From: Micromonospora yangpuensis
GTDB taxonomy: Bacteria > Actinomycetota > Actinomycetes > Mycobacteriales > Micromonosporaceae
Assembly (NCBI RefSeq): GCF_900091615.1
Contig: NZ_FMIA01000002.1
Coordinates: 5,456,001 to 5,520,000 of the forward strand
Length of the DNA: 64,000 nucleotides
Direction of reading: 5' to 3'
The notes beneath the pieces are model-generated. The model was given only the letters and a program-made list of their open reading frames with translations, had not been told where the DNA came from and ran no database searches. Shown piece after piece: positions 60,331 through 64,000 of this stretch; position 1 is the first letter of the stretch; each line of letters opens with the position of its first letter. A program made the translations under genes and the position numbers.

Positions 60331-63300
60331 TCACCGCAGGCGGTACGCCTGGATGATCTCCTGGGTCACCGTGTTGCCGGCGGTGTCCCGGGCGGTGGCC
60401 CGCAGCGAGGCGTACCCCTTGCCGGCGGGGTGGTGTGCCGCGACCATCCACTGCTTGCCTACCTGGTACACCCGCGCCGTGCGCCAGTGCTTCCCGCCGT
60501 CGTACGACAGCTCCACGCTCAGCGACTTGACCTTCGCCGCCGGCGCGCCGGGCTGGCGCTCCACCTCGACCGGGATGAGGAACGGCTTGCCGGCCGCCGC
60601 GCTGTTGTCGTCGCGCAGCGGCGGCTGGAAGCGGACCGCCATGGCGGGCAATCCGACCGGTTCGTCTCCCGGCACGTGCGTGGAGACGAAGGTCCACGCG
60701 GCGTCGACCCGGGTGCTCAGGTCGGTGAAGCCGCGGGTCGTGGACACCTCCAGCCGGTACGTGGCGCCACCGGCGGGCACGGGGAACTCGGCCCACCCCG
60801 CGTCGGAGGTCTCGTCGACCAGCTTGCCGTCGCGGTACAGCGCCACCCGGGCGGTGTCGGTGAGCGAGTAGCCCCGGTGGCCCGCCTGGTCGCTGTAGAG
60901 CGACAGGTCGACCAGGATGGTGTCACCGATGCGGCTCACCCCCTGCCCCGGCCAGCGTGGCTTCGCCAGTGACGGCCCGTACGGCGCGACGTTCCAGGTG
61001 TCCCGGTAGGTCCGACCGGCCCGGTAGGCGGTCGGGGCGGACTCCAGCATCGAGTGGGCGTCCAGCCAGCCATCCTCGGTCGGCTTCCCGAAGGACAGCA
61101 CGGACGACCACTGCACCCCGTTGGTGTTGTGGTACTCGGTCCGCTCCCCCGGCACCGCGACGGGCAGGACGACCGCGGACGAGCCGACCGGGTACTTCGC
61201 GGACTCGCCGAAGGTCACCCGTTCGACGTCCAGCCCCGGGTCGGGACCCCGGAACCGGTGCACCGCCGTGGCCAGGTCCCGCTTGCGGTAGTCCTTGGTG
61301 AATCCGGTCGGGAAGCGACCCGGGACCGCCTCGGTGACCGCGTACAGGTAGGGAGTGCTCGACACGTCCGGGTCGGTCCACTGGGCGGCGACCGTGGCGA
61401 CGAAGCGCTCGGCAGGCACCCGGGCACCGAGGTTGGCGGACCGCAGGCCGGTGAAGTCGTCGGTACCCAGGCCGAAGCCGAAGCCGTAGTCGTCGCCGAG
61501 CCAGTTCGCACCCAGGTCGACCATCACGGGGACGGCGGAGGGCTCCGGCACCGACATCCGGACCGGCTTCGCCTTGCGCGCGTCGATGGTCAACTCGGTC
61601 GGCCCGTCGACTGTCAACTCCGGCTGCACCAGGGCGCTCACCCCGGCCAACTCCTCGCCGTCGATCTCCAGGAGGTAGCTGACCAGCCCGTACCGGCCCT
61701 TGGGCAGCCGGGCCGTGGCGGTGCCGTCCTCGGCGTACAGGTCGTGGTAGGCGGGCCGGTCCAGGCCCACCAGGGTGGTCCACGGCTCGGCCGCCGGCGC
61801 CCCGGTGGAGTCCAGGTGCCGGACGGTCACCGGGTAGCTCTCCACCTCGCGGTGCACGGCCAACGCGGTGACCGCCCGGACCGTGCCGGAGCTGGCGACG
61901 ATCCGGCCGGTGTAGTAGCCGTCCGGGCCGGTGACGCTGGTGTCGGCGGTGACGTCGGCCTTGGCCGTACCGCCGGCCGGCACGGTGACCCGGGTGGTGG
62001 AGAGGGTGACCGCACCCGCCGGGGCCGGCTCGCCGTCCGGGCCGGTGACCTCGGCGGCCAGGTCGAGGGTCAGCGCCGTGCTGCCGGCGTTGTGCCAGGT
62101 CACGGTCCGGTTGATCGGCTCGTCGTCGTCGTGCGGCCACTCGGTACGGCCGAACGAGACGCTTACCGGGTCGCTGGTGACCACCTGGGTGATCGCCTTG
62201 GCCACGTCGACCCGGCCAGCGCCCTGCTGGTACGCGGTCAACTCCGGGTGGGGCTTGGCCGAGGCGGTCAGGGTCGCCTTGAGCTGGCCGGCCTGCCAGT
62301 CCGGGTGCTGCTGGGCGAGCAGCGCCACCGAGCCGGCCACGTGCGGGGTGGCCATCGAGGTGCCGGAGGCGGCCACGTACTGGCCGGCGACCACGTCGCC
62401 CATGGTGGTGCCGCTGGCCCGGGCGGCCACGATGTCCACGCCGGGCGCGGTGATGTCCGGTTTGAGGGCGTCGTCACCGACCCGGGGGCCACGGCTGGAG
62501 AACTCGGCCAACTCGTCGTCGCGGTCCACCGCGCCGACGGTGAGCGCCGCGTCCGCCGAGCCGGGCGAGCCGACCGAGCCGTCGCTGCCGTCGTTGCCGG
62601 CGGCGATCACGAAGAGGGTGCCGGTCTCGGCGGTCAGGGTGTTGACCGCCTCCTCCAGCGGGTCGATCTCCGGGCCGTCCCACCCGCCGAGGCTCAGGTT
62701 GACCACGGTGGCCTGCTTCTCCTGGGCGGCCCACTGCATGCCGGCCAGGATCGCCGATTCGGTGCAGAAGGTGGACTCGCAGACCTTCCCGCTGAGCAGC
62801 GTCGCGTCCGGGGCGACGCCGCGGTACTTCCCGCCGGAGGCCGCGCCGCTGCCGGCGATGGTCGAGGCGACGTGCGTGCCGTGTCCGACGGTGTCGCCGG
62901 TCTCGGTCACCTCGCTGAAGTTGCGGCTCTCGGCGACCCGGCCGACGAGGTCGGGGTGGGCGGCGTCGATGCCGGTGTCCAGCACGGCGACGGTCACCCC
63001 CCGGCCGGTCCAGCCGGCCTGGTGGGCGGCCGGGACACCGATCTGGGCCACGCTGTGGTCGAGGGTGAGCTGTCGTTTGCCGTCCAACCAGATCCGGTCG
63101 ACACCCCCCGCTGTGTCGGTACGGGCCCGGCTGGAGCCGGCGGTCAACGCCGACCAGACCGCTGCGGTCCGGGCCTTGGGCGCCGTGACCGCCGCCCCCT
63201 CGATGGCCGGCAGGTCACGGGTCACCCGGACCCCGCCGAGCGCGGGTGCGCCGCGCCGGGCCGGACCGCCCGGGGCGTACCCGAGCAGTAGCGGCACGTC

Positions 63301-63687
63301 GTCCCGCCGGGCGTCGTCGTAGCCGGCGGCGACCAGCCCGGTGACGTCGAAGAGCCGGTGGTCAAGCTTGCCGGCGCGGATCAGCGGCAGCGCGTCCTGG
63401 GGCAGCACGCTCACCCGCCCCTGGTCCCGGCGGGTCAGGAACCGCATGCCGGCCCGTCCCTCGCCGCGTCGGACGGCGACGTCACCGGCGGCGGTCAGGG
63501 TCACCCGGTCCCCGGTGATCAGGGTGACGGTGGCCGTCCGCGCCCCGCCGGGCGGTGCCGACGGCACGGTCCGGGTCGGCCCGGGGTGCTCCGGCTGCCC
63601 GGCCGGCGCGGCCGAGGCCGCCGCCGGAACCCCGAACACCAGACCGAGTACGAGACCGAGCGCGATCGATTTTCTACTTCCGTGCAA
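60331..63687 (-). CDS. Secreted S8 (subtilisin-like) serine protease, large
   Basis: A 1118-residue exported protease. A signal peptide fills ~1-27 (basic HGSRKS, then LGLVLGLVFGVPAAASA). A ~200-residue propeptide precedes the peptidase domain. The catalytic triad is Asp237 (VAVLDTGID), His272 (GHGTHVAST) and Ser444 (SGTSMATPHVAG), with oxyanion Asn365 (AAGND). About 600 further residues of beta-rich C-terminal region follow (FN3-like), common in actinobacterial S8 proteases. TTG at 63687 is chosen for its AGGAGGAGG site a few bases upstream; an in-frame ATG upstream lacks one. No downstream substrate gene is apparent. Confidence 0.9.
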   Translation of the reverse strand: MHGSRKSIALGLVLGLVFGVPAAASAAPAGQPEHPGPTRTVPSAPPGGARTATVTLITGDRVTLTAAGDVAVRRGEGRAGMRFLTRRDQGRVSVLPQDALPLIRAGKLDHRLFDVTGLVAAGYDDARRDDVPLLLGYAPGGPARRGAPALGGVRVTRDLPAIEGAAVTAPKARTAAVWSALTAGSSRARTDTAGGVDRIWLDGKRQLTLDHSVAQIGVPAAHQAGWTGRGVTVAVLDTGIDAAHPDLVGRVAESRNFSEVTETGDTVGHGTHVASTIAGSGAASGGKYRGVAPDATLLSGKVCESTFCTESAILAGMQWAAQEKQATVVNLSLGGWDGPEIDPLEEAVNTLTAETGTLFVIAAGNDGSDGSVGSPGSADAALTVGAVDRDDELAEFSSRGPRVGDDALKPDITAPGVDIVAARASGTTMGDVVAGQYVAASGTSMATPHVAGSVALLAQQHPDWQAGQLKATLTASAKPHPELTAYQQGAGRVDVAKAITQVVTSDPVSVSFGRTEWPHDDDEPINRTVTWHNAGSTALTLDLAAEVTGPDGEPAPAGAVTLSTTRVTVPAGGTAKADVTADTSVTGPDGYYTGRIVASSGTVRAVTALAVHREVESYPVTVRHLDSTGAPAAEPWTTLVGLDRPAYHDLYAEDGTATARLPKGRYGLVSYLLEIDGEELAGVSALVQPELTVDGPTELTIDARKAKPVRMSVPEPSAVPVMVDLGANWLGDDYGFGFGLGTDDFTGLRSANLGARVPAERFVATVAAQWTDPDVSSTPYLYAVTEAVPGRFPTGFTKDYRKRDLATAVHRFRGPDPGLDVERVTFGESAKYPVGSSAVVLPVAVPGERTEYHNTNGVQWSSVLSFGKPTEDGWLDAHSMLESAPTAYRAGRTYRDTWNVAPYGPSLAKPRWPGQGVSRIGDTILVDLSLYSDQAGHRGYSLTDTARVALYRDGKLVDETSDAGWAEFPVPAGGATYRLEVSTTRGFTDLSTRVDAAWTFVSTHVPGDEPVGLPAMAVRFQPPLRDDNSAAAGKPFLIPVEVERQPGAPAAKVKSLSVELSYDGGKHWRTARVYQVGKQWMVAAHHPAGKGYASLRATARDTAGNTVTQEIIQAYRLR

Positions 63688-63765
63688 CGGTGCCTCCTCC
63701 TGAAGCGTTGTTACTGTCGGGAGTCGCATCGACACCACGGTCGCATCGACACCGGCCAGAATTGC

Positions 63766-63780
63766 ATACCGAGTAGGTAT
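63766..63780. promoter_or_regulatory. ATACC-gagta-GGTAT inverted repeat
   Basis: A perfect five-base inverted repeat with five-base spacer in the AT-rich divergent gap between the S8 protease and the acetyltransferase. A 13-base direct repeat (TCGCATCGACACC at 63724 and 63741) lies beside it. These are candidate regulator sites, with no regulator identified. Confidence 0.4.
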
Positions 63781-63815
63781 CAGGGAAGACAGAAACATGA
63801 CCAGTTAGGTACAAA

Positions 63816-64000
63816 GTGGAGTCATCACCAGGCAACGGGCGGCCGCCGACCTCGATGCGGGAGCGCATGTTGGCAGGTGAGGCGTACCAGGCCGACGACC
63901 CGGAGATCACCGCCGACCAGGAGCGTGCCGCCCGACTGATGGAACGCTTCAACGCCAGCCGGGCCGACGACCCGGCCGGGCGACTGGCCGCGCTGCGCGA
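63816..64000 (+). CDS. Sugar O-acetyltransferase (maltose/galactoside type), N-terminal part
   Basis: The window ends in this gene; 61 codons are seen. MRERMLAGEAYQADDPEI, followed by ARLMERFNASR, matches the N-terminal Mac domain of maltose/galactoside acetyltransferases, which transfer acetyl from acetyl-CoA to sugars. The left-handed beta-helix expected next is beyond the edge. Start: GTG at 63816 or ATG at 63855, in the same frame; the first has a slightly better purine site, the second begins right at the conserved domain. Confidence 0.75.
   Translation, partial: MESSPGNGRPPTSMRERMLAGEAYQADDPEITADQERAARLMERFNASRADDPAGRLAALR

Overview
The window is a stretch of high-GC actinobacterial chromosome. 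Gene content, the frequent GTG/TTG starts, WhiB7, mycoredoxin, AdnAB, XRE/DUF397 pairs and a recurrent hairpin with a conserved loop around TATACCGAAAGCGTTAAC point to Micromonosporaceae, most likely Micromonospora or a close relative. The genus is inferred from family knowledge, not from a marker gene.

Layout. 1-12.8 kb is housekeeping and regulation: the aroA end, rsgA, hisN, a DMT-type membrane protein, a glycosyltransferase, two HATPase proteins, a NarL-type two-component pair, glpK, purC and an orphan sugar-binding lipoprotein. 12.8-13.2 kb holds two tandem initiator tRNA genes, each with its own terminator. 13.3-27.7 kb holds a UPF0182 membrane protein, a PDZ/Lon-like protease, two metalloprotease-like genes, a small zinc-ribbon protein, an orphan ThiF/RRE-like protein, an ABC1 kinase, whiB7 behind a candidate attenuator, a UvrD2-type helicase and mycoredoxin.

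27.7-39.8 kb is the accessory island and the most unusual part. It holds four paralogous genes (one +, three -) encoding proteins with an identical N-terminus, 2, 3, 4 and 3 copies of a ~99-residue repeat, and an identical C-terminal tail. Among the 12 repeats most of the sequence is nearly invariant, while a small set of residues around the motif GHEATYxxLxxLRxGxxKISPEEA varies. The three - strand copies are tandem duplicates, each carrying a relic of the 3' end of the neighbouring nudC gene. The + copy lies between two probable serine-recombinase fragments. The island also contains an MFS exporter, an XRE/DUF397 pair, decayed regulators, a membrane gene with no clear start and a frameshifted membrane gene. 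Base composition looks lower in GC than the flanks.

39.8-64 kb returns to core genes: nudC with two M16 peptidase genes in an overlapping operon, an Rrf2 regulator and a sulfonate/nitrate-type ABC operon, a DEAD-box helicase, a cold-shock protein, adnA-adnB (recombination helicase-nuclease, adnA with an unusual low-complexity insertion), a LOG-family protein, divergent dapE/dapD of lysine biosynthesis, a large secreted subtilisin and the start of a sugar O-acetyltransferase. Several intergenic gaps carry copies of the recurrent hairpin, which probably act as terminators. I saw no CRISPR array, intact transposase, prophage or rRNA.
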